64,000 nucleotides of DNA from Bacteroidota bacterium (GTDB lineage Bacteria > Bacteroidota > Ignavibacteria > UBA10030 > BY39). The DNA lies in contig JAUXOG010000132.1 in NCBI GenBank assembly GCA_030682385.1, positions 1 through 64,000 of the forward strand, in the 5' to 3' direction. Position numbers and translations under genes: made by a program. The notes below the pieces were generated by a model that was not told the origin of the DNA, made no database searches, and saw only the letters and a list, made by a program, of their open reading frames with translations. This document shows positions 31,586-40,873 of this stretch, in pieces. Position 1 is the stretch's first letter, and each line of letters starts with the position of its first letter.

Positions 31586-32911
31586 CTACATTCTTTCCCA
31601 CAGCTTCGCCGCACATTCGCGCGATCGTGAATTAATTCGTTCTTCGTCTATATCTATTTTCAATTGACGGTTCTCCATTAGTATTTTTCCAGAAACAATA
31701 GTCGTGTCAACAGTAGATTGCGAGATGCCGAAAGCCAGATGTCCAAGAAACGTTGTCTCATCGAACAATGTCGGCGGATAGTAGTCTATGAGCACGATAT
31801 CAGCCGCGTATCCTTCCTTCAACTCACCGACAAACGGCTTCCAGTACCGGTTGGCAATTCGCGCATTGTTGACAAGAAGTGTAGATAAAGATTCCATAAA
31901 ACCGACGCTTGGATTTTTTTGCGACAAATGTTGCGCCCAAAGTGCTGAGCGGACTTCCTCAAGCATATTAACTGTCATCGCATCTGTTCCGAGTCCGACC
32001 ATAACGCATTTTTCATTCATCTTAATAATATCTGCAACACCGACAGCGTTGTTCATGTTTGACTGCGGGTTATGGACTACCGCCGTACCCGTTTCAGCTA
32101 AAATCTCCATCTCATTTTCGTTTACATGAACACAATGAGCTGCGATTGTCTTAGATCCAAGAATTCCGAACTTTTTAAATCTTTCAACAACACGCATCTT
32201 ATGCTGCGATTCACATTGTATCTGGTCTGAATTTGCTTCTGCCGTATGGACGTGAAAACCAACTCCCAATTCTTTTCCAAGAGAAGCCGCTTTCTCAAGA
32301 GTCGCGTCTCCGACAGTAAACGATGCATGAAGTCCGAACAAGGCTTTAAACTGGTTCTGTTCATCATTATTACAACGAACTATGAAATCGGTGTTTTCCT
32401 TGATTCCTTCATCAGCAATCTTTTGTCCATCGCGATCCGACACCTCATAACATAAAGATGCGCGGAGTCCAACTTCTTTTACTGCGTCAGCAATTCTTCC
32501 TAATGACCCGAGGACTGCAAATGGACTGGCGTGATGATCAATCAGTGTTGTAGTACCGTGTCTGACGGCATCTATTGCCGGTATCAATGTGCTGTAATAG
32601 CAATCATCTAAAATTAATTGTTTATCTAACCGCCACCAAAGATTATGGAGAACCTCGTTAAAATCCTTTGATGGAGCTGCTTTGCCGTAACCACGCACCA
32701 TCGTAGAATAAAAGTGCATATGAGCATTAATGAAACCCGGCATTACAACCTTGCCCGCCGCATCAATAACTTTGTCATAAGAGCCGGTAAAAGATTTTAC
32801 AGGAGCGATTGATTTAATTAATCCATCCTTACATAATACTGCATGATCATAGATTACTCGGTTTTTTTCACCGAGAGTAATTATTATTCCATTTTTAATT
32901 AGTAGTGTCAT
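31586..32911 (-). CDS. ssnA: SsnA-like amidohydrolase
   Basis: PGFINAHMHFYSTMVRGYGKAAP; GTTTLIDHHASP; GLGTDAMTVNMLEEVRSALWAQHL. Confidence 0.88.
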   Translation of the reverse strand: MTLLIKNGIIITLGEKNRVIYDHAVLCKDGLIKSIAPVKSFTGSYDKVIDAAGKVVMPGFINAHMHFYSTMVRGYGKAAPSKDFNEVLHNLWWRLDKQLILDDCYYSTLIPAIDAVRHGTTTLIDHHASPFAVLGSLGRIADAVKEVGLRASLCYEVSDRDGQKIADEGIKENTDFIVRCNNDEQNQFKALFGLHASFTVGDATLEKAASLGKELGVGFHVHTAEANSDQIQCESQHKMRVVERFKKFGILGSKTIAAHCVHVNENEMEILAETGTAVVHNPQSNMNNAVGVADIIKMNEKCVMVGLGTDAMTVNMLEEVRSALWAQHLSQKNPSVGFMESLSTLLVNNARIANRYWKPFVGELKEGYAADIVLIDYYPPTLFDETTFLGHLAFGISQSTVDTTIVSGKILMENRQLKIDIDEERINSRSRECAAKLWERM

Positions 32912-32912
32912 A

Positions 32913-35423
32913 TTAAGCCTCGTTTAATATTTCAAGTTCATGCTTCGTCCGTTTACGCATATACAACGCACCTGAGAAGCACTTTTGGACGCAGATTGAG
33001 CAACCGATACAAAGTGTAGGATCGGTTACAGGTATTTTCTTCGAATCGAGTTCGATAGCGAAGTAAGGACATCGCGTACAGTTACCGCAATGTTCACATA
33101 ACTCAGCATTTACAGCAGAGATTTTTTTAACCGGGGTTAATTCCATGAAACCTGTAACGGGATTAGGCAGTGCACGATTAATGAGTTCATTGACTGATTT
33201 TATTCCCCTATCCTGCATAAGATAACTTAAACCGGAGTGGAGTTCATCTACAATACCGTAACCATATTTCATTACGATAGTACAAAATTGTACTGTTCTC
33301 GCTCCGAGCGCTAAAAAGTTCGCAGCCGATTTGTAGTCCATCGGACCACCATTCCCGGAAACAGTTACACCCAATCGTGAGACGTTAGCAAGTGTCAGGT
33401 TTGAGATTGGAATAACACCTTCACCGCTCATACCGACAACAACACCTTCTTCCCATGATTTTTTATCACCTTGTCTGAATGCAAGCGTCGGGAAAGTATT
33501 CGCAAGTGTAACACCTGCTTTTTTATGAGGATATTTAGAAAAAACTTCTTTGATGGCAGTTATTATAGGATAAATCGAAGTAACAGCCGCTGTTAATTTG
33601 AACAGCTTCGGAACATCAGCATCACCGGTTTCCATTATCCAATCTATTATCTTTGCAGTCAACTCAGCATCCTGAGATACGATGTCGCCTTTAGTGCCAT
33701 CTCCGCCTTGCGGACAAGAAAGACTGTATTCGATTCCCATAGCACCTGCTGTCTCTAACTTTTTAGTGTTAGATTGCCAGACTGCGCTATCAAGTTCGTC
33801 GTTCCCCGTTACCGGACCGCCTGTTGAAGCGATTGTCAAACGGTCAGGAAATTCCTTGACCAACTTCTTCACTTCGCGGCAAACACGTTCAAGTTGATGT
33901 CCCGAAACATTGTCGCAATTGGCATAAGTCGATTTCGAGAAAGCAAACATGTACTCCGAAGGAATATGAATCGGAATGTTATCGAATGCGGTTTTCATCA
34001 CGCCGCCAGCCCAGCCGGCTTCGTAAGCTTTCTTCATTTGTGCGTAACCGTCGGATGGTGGCGCCGCAGAGAGTAAAAACGGTGATATAATTTCACGTCC
34101 AAAGAATTCAGCTTTTATCGGGACAGGCAGCATAACACGCCCCGGCATAATGACACGGCTCTTTGTTTTTCCATCGATTTTAGTAACATCCGGTTTATAG
34201 CGGCTTCCGGAAATAAGCGCATCAATTTCCATCGCTGAATTTTTCCCCGCTGCTACTGCTTCAACAACTGTCGTCGGACCGGTTACCATGTCGCCTGTAT
34301 AAAACATGCGAGCATCATTTGTTTTTTTATTAGATGAACGCGCTCCGGTCGCAATAATTACAAAATTCACGTTCGGAAGAACTTGTTCTGTTCCCTTCAA
34401 ATCATTTATGTTTTTCGGATGGAACTTCTTACCTCGCGGTAGAACGACTTTAATAGTTTTTAATCCGGTAACGAGTTTACCTTTTTTTAAAATTTCTGCA
34501 ACTCTCACTCTTCCTGTTATAGCAATACCCAACTCCCGTATTGCTTGTCGTTCTTTTGCAGTCAGCGGCATCTCCGACCAGGTTTCGAGTGCAAACATCT
34601 CGACGTTTGAAGCGCCATATGCGAGAGCTTCTTCTGCACAATCAAGTGCAACCGCTCCACCGCCAATTATTGCAACACGTTTTCCCTTCACCGAATATCG
34701 GTTAGCGTTACCGAGATATTTCATCCAGTCGATTGCTGATTCATTGCCAATTATCGGAGGAATAAATATTTCATCTAAACCTGTTGCATTGAGAACAGCA
34801 TCATACCCTTTCATACCTGCGGGTAATTTTTTAATATCCTTGAAAGAAATCTTTCCTAAAGTTAAAAAGAAATCTATGTCGGTCTTCAAAACTTTTGGTG
34901 ATAATCTTGAATCCGGAATCAAGTTACACATCCCGCCCGGTGTCTTCGACTTATCAAATATATCGATAGTATATCCCTTCTGAGCAAGGACGGCTGCCGC
35001 ACCGATTCCAGCCGGACCTGCACCGAGAATTGCAATTTTCTTTCCATTAAGAGGAAATTTTTCAAACTCAGGCATTACCTCTTGTTGTTTTGCTTTTTCG
35101 ATAATCGTTGCTTGAACCGCCGGTATGTTTACGGATGAATCAAACTTACGATGGACACATGCTTTCATACAATGAGTGTCAGGACAGACTGCACCGCAAA
35201 CACCGCCGAGAGGATTACTACCCATGATGAGGGCTGCAGATCGCCGGTAATCAGCACGGCTACCTATTTTCACAGCCATTATAAAATCCGCAGGTGAACA
35301 ATCTACAGGGCACGCTTCTTTACAAGGTTTCTCTTCACAGTATTCACATTTCTCGATCTCGGCGCGAAGTTGTGCATCGGTGAGAAATTCGGTTACATAG
35401 TTTGATTTATTAATTTTACTCAT
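32913..35423 (-). CDS. fused PreT-PreA / DPD-like flavo-iron-sulfur oxidoreductase
   Basis: N-terminal CEYCEEKPCKEACPVDCSPADFI; FAD GAGPAGIGAA; second nucleotide site GGGAVALDCAEEAL; FMN TIM barrel SCPQGGDGTKG...; C-terminal CEHCGNCTRCPYFAIE and CIGCSICVQKC. Confidence 0.85.
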   Translation of the reverse strand: MSKINKSNYVTEFLTDAQLRAEIEKCEYCEEKPCKEACPVDCSPADFIMAVKIGSRADYRRSAALIMGSNPLGGVCGAVCPDTHCMKACVHRKFDSSVNIPAVQATIIEKAKQQEVMPEFEKFPLNGKKIAILGAGPAGIGAAAVLAQKGYTIDIFDKSKTPGGMCNLIPDSRLSPKVLKTDIDFFLTLGKISFKDIKKLPAGMKGYDAVLNATGLDEIFIPPIIGNESAIDWMKYLGNANRYSVKGKRVAIIGGGAVALDCAEEALAYGASNVEMFALETWSEMPLTAKERQAIRELGIAITGRVRVAEILKKGKLVTGLKTIKVVLPRGKKFHPKNINDLKGTEQVLPNVNFVIIATGARSSNKKTNDARMFYTGDMVTGPTTVVEAVAAGKNSAMEIDALISGSRYKPDVTKIDGKTKSRVIMPGRVMLPVPIKAEFFGREIISPFLLSAAPPSDGYAQMKKAYEAGWAGGVMKTAFDNIPIHIPSEYMFAFSKSTYANCDNVSGHQLERVCREVKKLVKEFPDRLTIASTGGPVTGNDELDSAVWQSNTKKLETAGAMGIEYSLSCPQGGDGTKGDIVSQDAELTAKIIDWIMETGDADVPKLFKLTAAVTSIYPIITAIKEVFSKYPHKKAGVTLANTFPTLAFRQGDKKSWEEGVVVGMSGEGVIPISNLTLANVSRLGVTVSGNGGPMDYKSAANFLALGARTVQFCTIVMKYGYGIVDELHSGLSYLMQDRGIKSVNELINRALPNPVTGFMELTPVKKISAVNAELCEHCGNCTRCPYFAIELDSKKIPVTDPTLCIGCSICVQKCFSGALYMRKRTKHELEILNEA

Positions 35424-35505
35424 GACTTATCCTATTGATAAATTATTAAAATTTGATAACTCAGTGTGAAAAAATATCACGACGTGAACATCAGTTGATA
35501 GTTAT

Positions 35506-35967
35506 TTATTTTTGTACTTCGCTAATTGCATCTACGATTTGGACGTAACCGGTGCAGCGACATAAATTCCCGGATATTGCAGTTCGTATTTCTTCTTCTG
35601 TGGGTTGTGGATTTTCTTCAACTAATTGTTTGGCGCTCATTATCATCCCCGGAGTGCAGTATCCGCAATGAACAGCATCGTGCTTCATAAATGATTTTTG
35701 TAAAGGATGGAGTTCACCATCCTCAGCCAATCCTTCGACCGTTAAAACTTCTTTCCCATCTATTTGTGGAGCGAGGACAAGACAGGAATTGACTGCCTCA
35801 CCATTAATAAGAACGGTACAAGCGCCGCATTCGCCGACTTCACATCCGCGTTTTGTACCGGTTAAACCTAATTCTTCTCGCAGCAAGTCGAGCAGGGTTT
35901 GGTTGGGGGAAACGGAAAGCTCGTATTTACGATTATTGATAACCGTCTTGATAATAAATTTTTTCAT
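35506..35967 (-). CDS. (2Fe-2S) subunit of xanthine-dehydrogenase-family enzyme 1
   Basis: CEVGECGACTVLINGEAVNSCLVLA; CGYCTPGMIMS; NLCRCTGYVQIVDAI. Confidence 0.95.
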   Translation of the reverse strand: MKKFIIKTVINNRKYELSVSPNQTLLDLLREELGLTGTKRGCEVGECGACTVLINGEAVNSCLVLAPQIDGKEVLTVEGLAEDGELHPLQKSFMKHDAVHCGYCTPGMIMSAKQLVEENPQPTEEEIRTAISGNLCRCTGYVQIVDAISEVQK

Positions 35968-35974
35968 GGCTCTG

Positions 35975-36316
35975 TTAATCTTTCTGCATCTTTAAAATTA
36001 TCCCAATTGAGGTTTTCAATCCAGGTAATTTATTCTTTATCGTATCCCAAAGGATATCATAATTTACTCCAAAATAATGGTGAATAATTTTATCTCTCAG
36101 TCCTGCCATTTTTTTCCATTCGATTTCTTTGTGTTTTTTCTTTAAGGAAGGTGAAATATTTTTCACAGCCTCACCGATAATTTCTAAGCTGCGAGAATAT
36201 GCTCGCTTGGTGAGTTCATCGTGTATGAATTGATCGAACGATTGACCTTTAGTTTCTTTCAGTAAAAAATTTATTTCATCTAAAATATGCTTCAAAAATG
36301 TTATGTCAGACTTCAT
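35975..36316 (-). CDS. hepT: HepT-like HEPN ribonuclease toxin
   Basis: DUF86 fold; RDKIIHHY matches RX4HXY. Confidence 0.88.
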   Translation of the reverse strand: MKSDITFLKHILDEINFLLKETKGQSFDQFIHDELTKRAYSRSLEIIGEAVKNISPSLKKKHKEIEWKKMAGLRDKIIHHYFGVNYDILWDTIKNKLPGLKTSIGIILKMQKD

Positions 36317-36626
36317 ACCACTTAATTTCCTTTTCGATATGGGGTATGATGTATGGACTGATATTCCCTTTTGTGATTAGATCAACTTTTTTACCGAAGA
36401 TAGTTTCGAGGGAATAAAGCAAATCCATAAAATTGTCAAATGATGGTTTTGTAAATTCAACGATAAAATCTATATCACTCCGTGTTTTTTGATTTCCTTT
36501 CGCTTGTGAACCAAACAATCCAATTCTGAGTACTGTGTATTTTTTTAATAGACGACGATGCTTTAGCAATGTAATGCCAATATTGTCCTCCTCCTTGTGC
36601 ATATTTGATTTATTTTTAACACTCAT
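36306..36626 (-). CDS. mntA: MntA-like minimal nucleotidyltransferase antitoxin (start may be 36602)
   Basis: GSQAKGNQKTRSDID matches GSX10DXD; overlaps hepT. Confidence 0.9.
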   Translation of the reverse strand: MSVKNKSNMHKEEDNIGITLLKHRRLLKKYTVLRIGLFGSQAKGNQKTRSDIDFIVEFTKPSFDNFMDLLYSLETIFGKKVDLITKGNISPYIIPHIEKEIKWYEV

Positions 36627-37503
36627 TTTTTCTTACCTCATTAAGTAATATTATACATTTTTCAAGCGCCCTTCTTACCAGCACACCAATCACAGGTTCT
36701 TTATATTCCGTTGACCATCTTCTGCCTGTAAACGAAATCATTACTTCGGAAACTTTTTTCCCTGCGGCTTCAAATAGTTTTTCTGTGGGTTTCTCGCCGA
36801 TAAGCATTCTCTCAGCTTCTGTAACTCGCATCCAGGTCGGTAAAGCAGCACCGGGAACGATGCGCGCTTCTGTAATAATTCCTGATTTGTCCTGAACAAG
36901 AACAGCCGCCACGCTCAATCGCGATATCGAAAGTGCATTCCGTCTGCCTAATTTTATAAACGCACTCTTTGCACCCGAAGGAAGTTTCGGTATTTTTATT
37001 TCGGTTAAAATATCATCCGCATTTGCTTTAGTTTTGTATGGCTTGATAAAAAAATCAACTATCGGCATTGTTCGGGTTGCAGTGACGGAATGAAGTGTAA
37101 CCTTGGCTCCGAGCGCAATTAAAGCCGGAACAGTATCGGCGCACGTCGCTGCATTCATAACATTGCCTCCAACTGTTCCGCGGTTTCTGATTTGTGGCGC
37201 TCCGATTACAGAAGCCGCCTCGCCCAAAAATCCTGCAAATTTTTTAACCAAATCGGATTTGTGAATTTCTGTATGGGTTGCAAGAGGTTTTAAAATTATC
37301 GAGCCGTTCGATTCAGAAATTCCTTTCAACTCTTTTACGGAAGTAATATCAACAACTGTTTGAGGAGTTTTTGCATTCGGGCGGCGAAGTTCAATTAATA
37401 AATCAGTTCCGCCGGCTATTATGCGCGCTTCGTTTTTAAGCACACTCAATATTTCAGCCGCTTCCTGAATTGACTTTGCATTTATATATTCAAATTGTTT
37501 CAT
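36616..37503 (-). CDS. FAD-binding subunit of xanthine-dehydrogenase-family enzyme 1
   Basis: ARIIAGGTDLLIELRR; IRNRGTVGGNVMNAATCADTVPALIALGA. Confidence 0.94.
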   Translation of the reverse strand: MKQFEYINAKSIQEAAEILSVLKNEARIIAGGTDLLIELRRPNAKTPQTVVDITSVKELKGISESNGSIILKPLATHTEIHKSDLVKKFAGFLGEAASVIGAPQIRNRGTVGGNVMNAATCADTVPALIALGAKVTLHSVTATRTMPIVDFFIKPYKTKANADDILTEIKIPKLPSGAKSAFIKLGRRNALSISRLSVAAVLVQDKSGIITEARIVPGAALPTWMRVTEAERMLIGEKPTEKLFEAAGKKVSEVMISFTGRRWSTEYKEPVIGVLVRRALEKCIILLNEVRKNEC

Positions 37504-39869
37504 TTTTCAGTCGATCGAATTTTACATGAGTCGAAATTTACTGTTTCTTCTTTTTCTTTCTGAACGGAGCCGCGCTCACCTGTGCGTGTTAATTTATGAC
37601 CGAGAAGAACTCTTTCAAGATTTGCCGGGATTTCATAAATTCTTTTTCCGGTAGCGTTATAGATTGCATTCACAATTGCCGGAGCCGCCAATTCAGTTGC
37701 CGGTTCACCAATCGACTTAGCGCCGAATGGACCCGCAGCATCTTCATTTTCTACAATAATCGCTTTGATGCGGGGAACATCCATTGCAGTCGCAATCAGA
37801 TATTCATCAAAATTTAATTGCTTAGGAATTCCATTCTCGAATTCAAATTCCTCAAGCATTCCGTAACCGAGTCCCATTGCAACGCCGCCGTAAATTTGAC
37901 CAAGCACGGTATTCCGATTTATCGCTTTCCCGACATCGTGTGCGGAAACAAAATCGACAACATTTACTTTACCCGTTTCAGTATCCACTTCAATCTCGGC
38001 GATGTTTGTTCCGTAAACAAATGTGTAGTAAGCATCACCCTGCCCGTGTTCCTCGTCCCAACTTGTGTGAGGCGATTTGTGCCAGCCGAGCCCATACATC
38101 GGTTTGCCATTGTTAAAACACTCAGCCGCTAATTCTGAAAAAGAAGCGAGCCGCTGATCGTTTGACACATCAACGAGATAATTATTTTTGATATCAAGAT
38201 TTTGTAATGCGACTCCGGTCATTTCCGAAGCAACATCCAGCAAAGTTGATTTTACAATTTCAGCCGCTTTCTTTGCAGCGCTCCCCGACATAATAGTGCC
38301 GCGCGAAGCAACAGTAGGGCCTGAATCAGGAACACGGCTTGTATTCGTGTTGAGAAATTGAATTCTCTCCATCGAGATGCCTAAAACTTCGGCAGTAATT
38401 TGCGACATCTGCGTTTGCGCCCCTTGTCCCATATCTGTTATGCCTGAAGAAACTATAACGCTTCCGTCAGTTTGAACAGACACGATTGTTCCGACTGCAT
38501 CTGTTCCTTCGGCGCCTAACGAAACTCCGCGGTAACTGCTCGCCAAGCCGATACCTTTCTTGAAAGGAGTTTTCGGTGATGCACGATATTGTTTCCATTT
38601 CTCTTCAAAGTTAATGGCTTCGGCAGCTTTCTTTAAAACTTCTTTATAACTTACATTGTGATCTAATTTTTGTCCGGTTGCAGTTACATCGCCGCGTTCG
38701 TATCCGTTTTGAAGCCGGATTTCAATCGGATTCTTTCCTACCTTCTCTGCAAGTTCGTCCATCATCGATTCGATTGCAAAATTCACTTGCGGTGAACCAA
38801 AACCACGCATCGCACCTGTGTAGTTGTTGTTTGTATAAACTGCGTAAATATCCGTCTTCACATTCTCGCAATGATATGGTCCTGTTGCTTGCACAACCGA
38901 ACGCCAAGTAACAAACGGACTCATCGAAGCATAAGCGCCGCCGTCGGCGATGCACTTTATTTCCATTGCGGTAATCGATCCGTCGTTCTTTACTCCCCAT
39001 TTATAAAATAGCACGTAAGGATGTCGTTTGTAACTTTCCAACATCGACTCTTCGCGAGTGTTCACCATCTTAACAGGTTTTCCGGTTTTCAAACACAAAA
39101 GAGCAGCGCGGCAGCACATCGAAGTCATTACTTCATCCTTACCACCGAACGAACCGCCGAGTGTCGATTGAATAATTTGAACTTTGTTCAAATCCAAATT
39201 CAAAGCTGCGGCAACTGAGCGGCGGCTTGAAAATAAATTTTGAACCGAACCTGTTATTTTTACTCCGCCGTGTTCAGCAAGTTCTGCAAGAACTGCTTCC
39301 GGCTCAATGTATGAATGCTCAATAAATTGTGTTTTAAATTTTTTCTCTAAAATAAAATCTGCTTCGGCAAAACCTTTCTCGATATCACCCTTACGAACTT
39401 TGTGGTGAACAAATGTATTATCATCGCCGTGAATTTTTACTGCATCCGTTTTGATTGATTCTTCGGGATCTGCGATTACGGGGAGGGGTTCGTATTGAAC
39501 ATCAATTAAAGCTATTGCCTGTTCTGCAATTTCTTTTGTTTTTGCAGCAACCAGTGCAACTCCATCACCTAAGTATCGGACTTTATCTATGGCAAGAAAC
39601 GTTTGATTTTGAACTACAATTCCAAAAACTTTCTTGCCTGGGATGTCGTTTGCGGTAAGAACTGCTTCAACGCCATCCAATTGTTCGGCTTTGGATGTAT
39701 CAACGCTAAGAATTTTTGCGTGGGGATATTTAGACCGCAGCACCTTTCCATATAATTGATGGAGAACGTTGTAATCCTCGGCAAACTTGGCTGTTCCGGT
39801 AACTTTGCCTATCGCATCGACACGTTGCTCCGGATTTCCAATAATTTTATGATTATTTTTTGAATTCAT
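37500..39869 (-). CDS. molybdopterin subunit of xanthine-dehydrogenase-family enzyme 1
   Basis: TLGGSFGGKDEVMTS; AMRGFGSPQVNFAIE; DMGQGAQTQMSQI; GAKSIGEPATELAAPAI. Confidence 0.94.
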   Translation of the reverse strand: MNSKNNHKIIGNPEQRVDAIGKVTGTAKFAEDYNVLHQLYGKVLRSKYPHAKILSVDTSKAEQLDGVEAVLTANDIPGKKVFGIVVQNQTFLAIDKVRYLGDGVALVAAKTKEIAEQAIALIDVQYEPLPVIADPEESIKTDAVKIHGDDNTFVHHKVRKGDIEKGFAEADFILEKKFKTQFIEHSYIEPEAVLAELAEHGGVKITGSVQNLFSSRRSVAAALNLDLNKVQIIQSTLGGSFGGKDEVMTSMCCRAALLCLKTGKPVKMVNTREESMLESYKRHPYVLFYKWGVKNDGSITAMEIKCIADGGAYASMSPFVTWRSVVQATGPYHCENVKTDIYAVYTNNNYTGAMRGFGSPQVNFAIESMMDELAEKVGKNPIEIRLQNGYERGDVTATGQKLDHNVSYKEVLKKAAEAINFEEKWKQYRASPKTPFKKGIGLASSYRGVSLGAEGTDAVGTIVSVQTDGSVIVSSGITDMGQGAQTQMSQITAEVLGISMERIQFLNTNTSRVPDSGPTVASRGTIMSGSAAKKAAEIVKSTLLDVASEMTGVALQNLDIKNNYLVDVSNDQRLASFSELAAECFNNGKPMYGLGWHKSPHTSWDEEHGQGDAYYTFVYGTNIAEIEVDTETGKVNVVDFVSAHDVGKAINRNTVLGQIYGGVAMGLGYGMLEEFEFENGIPKQLNFDEYLIATAMDVPRIKAIIVENEDAAGPFGAKSIGEPATELAAPAIVNAIYNATGKRIYEIPANLERVLLGHKLTRTGERGSVQKEKEETVNFDSCKIRSTEK

Positions 39870-39970
39870 GGCTTCAAATATATGAAATTTTTAATAAAAA
39901 TCATAGCTTTTAAACAGTTTTCTATGAAATTTTGGATAATGAACTCAACCCCACATAGAAAAATCTAATT

Positions 39971-40141
39971 TCCCGAGGTTGACTAATACGTTCTCTCGTT
40001 ACTCGATTTTTACGAAATCGAACTCGAGAACCTGCTTATTTAGCCGGTTTTCCCGCCTGCTTTAATGCTTCTAACTTCGGCGGGCAGGCGAGTGTTCGCA
40101 AAGCGAACGTATCGAGAAAACCGACTTTTTGGCCAACTCGG
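39971..40141. repeat. structured intergenic element with nested inverted repeats
   Basis: ATACGTTC/GAACGTAT (39986-39993/40105-40112); TCGATTT/AAATCGA (40003-40009/40015-40021); CGGTTTTC/GAGAAAACCG; CCCGCCTGC...CTTCGGCGGGCAGG (40052-40088); TTCGCAAAGCGAA. Confidence 0.6.
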
Positions 40142-40283
40142 TTTGGGGAAGAGTTCGAAGAAAATACTTAACTTTTTACACAGTCTCAATCCCTCGTTGA
40201 ATTATCGGATGTGAATATTGAATTTTAAAATAAAAACAATTATATTAGTCTCAACAATTTAAAGATCACTAGGGAAAACAAAA

Positions 40284-40808
40284 ATGAATATTAAAAAATC
40301 TTTACCGGGTATTTTCTTTTTAATTTCTTTATTACTTCTAATTTATTCTGACATAAATTATGCACAAAAGAAAAAGAGTACTTCTTTAGAAAAAAGAATC
40401 GATAGTTTAGAATCAGTAATTAAAACATTATCGGATAGAATTCTTTTATTGGAAGCCCGTCTCACCAAATTAGACAGGACAAGTCCTTTCGGTTCGCCGG
40501 AAGAGATGAAATTGGGATTAATATTTGCAAATCGGGATGCGATCATAAATGATATAGTTAATATAGCATCGTTTGGATATCAATACAGAATTCGTCCGAA
40601 AACGATGGGAGGCGGCGGCGGGAATTATAAAGATTTTTCGATTCCCACAAGAATGGCTGAAAACCAAAATGGGAGTTATACTGCGATTGTTCTGGAAGAC
40701 GCTATTACGATTCAAGGAATTTCTAAATTGGAATTTGGGACGGTTACTGCTATTGTAAATAATGAAGGTAGGGTTGAAAAAATGGAATTCAGTGGTGATT
40801 TTAAATAA
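40284..40808 (+). CDS. secreted coiled-coil protein of unknown function
   Basis: Signal-like N-terminus, then KRIDSLESVIKTLSDRILLLEARL. Confidence 0.55.
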   Translation: MNIKKSLPGIFFLISLLLLIYSDINYAQKKKSTSLEKRIDSLESVIKTLSDRILLLEARLTKLDRTSPFGSPEEMKLGLIFANRDAIINDIVNIASFGYQYRIRPKTMGGGGGNYKDFSIPTRMAENQNGSYTAIVLEDAITIQGISKLEFGTVTAIVNNEGRVEKMEFSGDFK

Positions 40809-40873
40809 TCCATTAATCCATGATTCCTTCCGCCCTTGGCGTAATCCATTACTCCACTAATCCAATACGTCAC

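Noticed and set aside
32913-35423. The DPD-like protein lacks a Cys at the position I align with the mammalian DPD catalytic cysteine (GDIVSQD versus GLACGQD)
   Set aside because: From memory E. coli PreA also lacks Cys there (SDVGQ), so this is probably normal for bacterial members; I cannot align to confirm
40808-40866. Imperfect TAATCCAT-type repeats downstream of the 40284 gene
   Set aside because: Short, degenerate and AT-rich; insufficient support as an element
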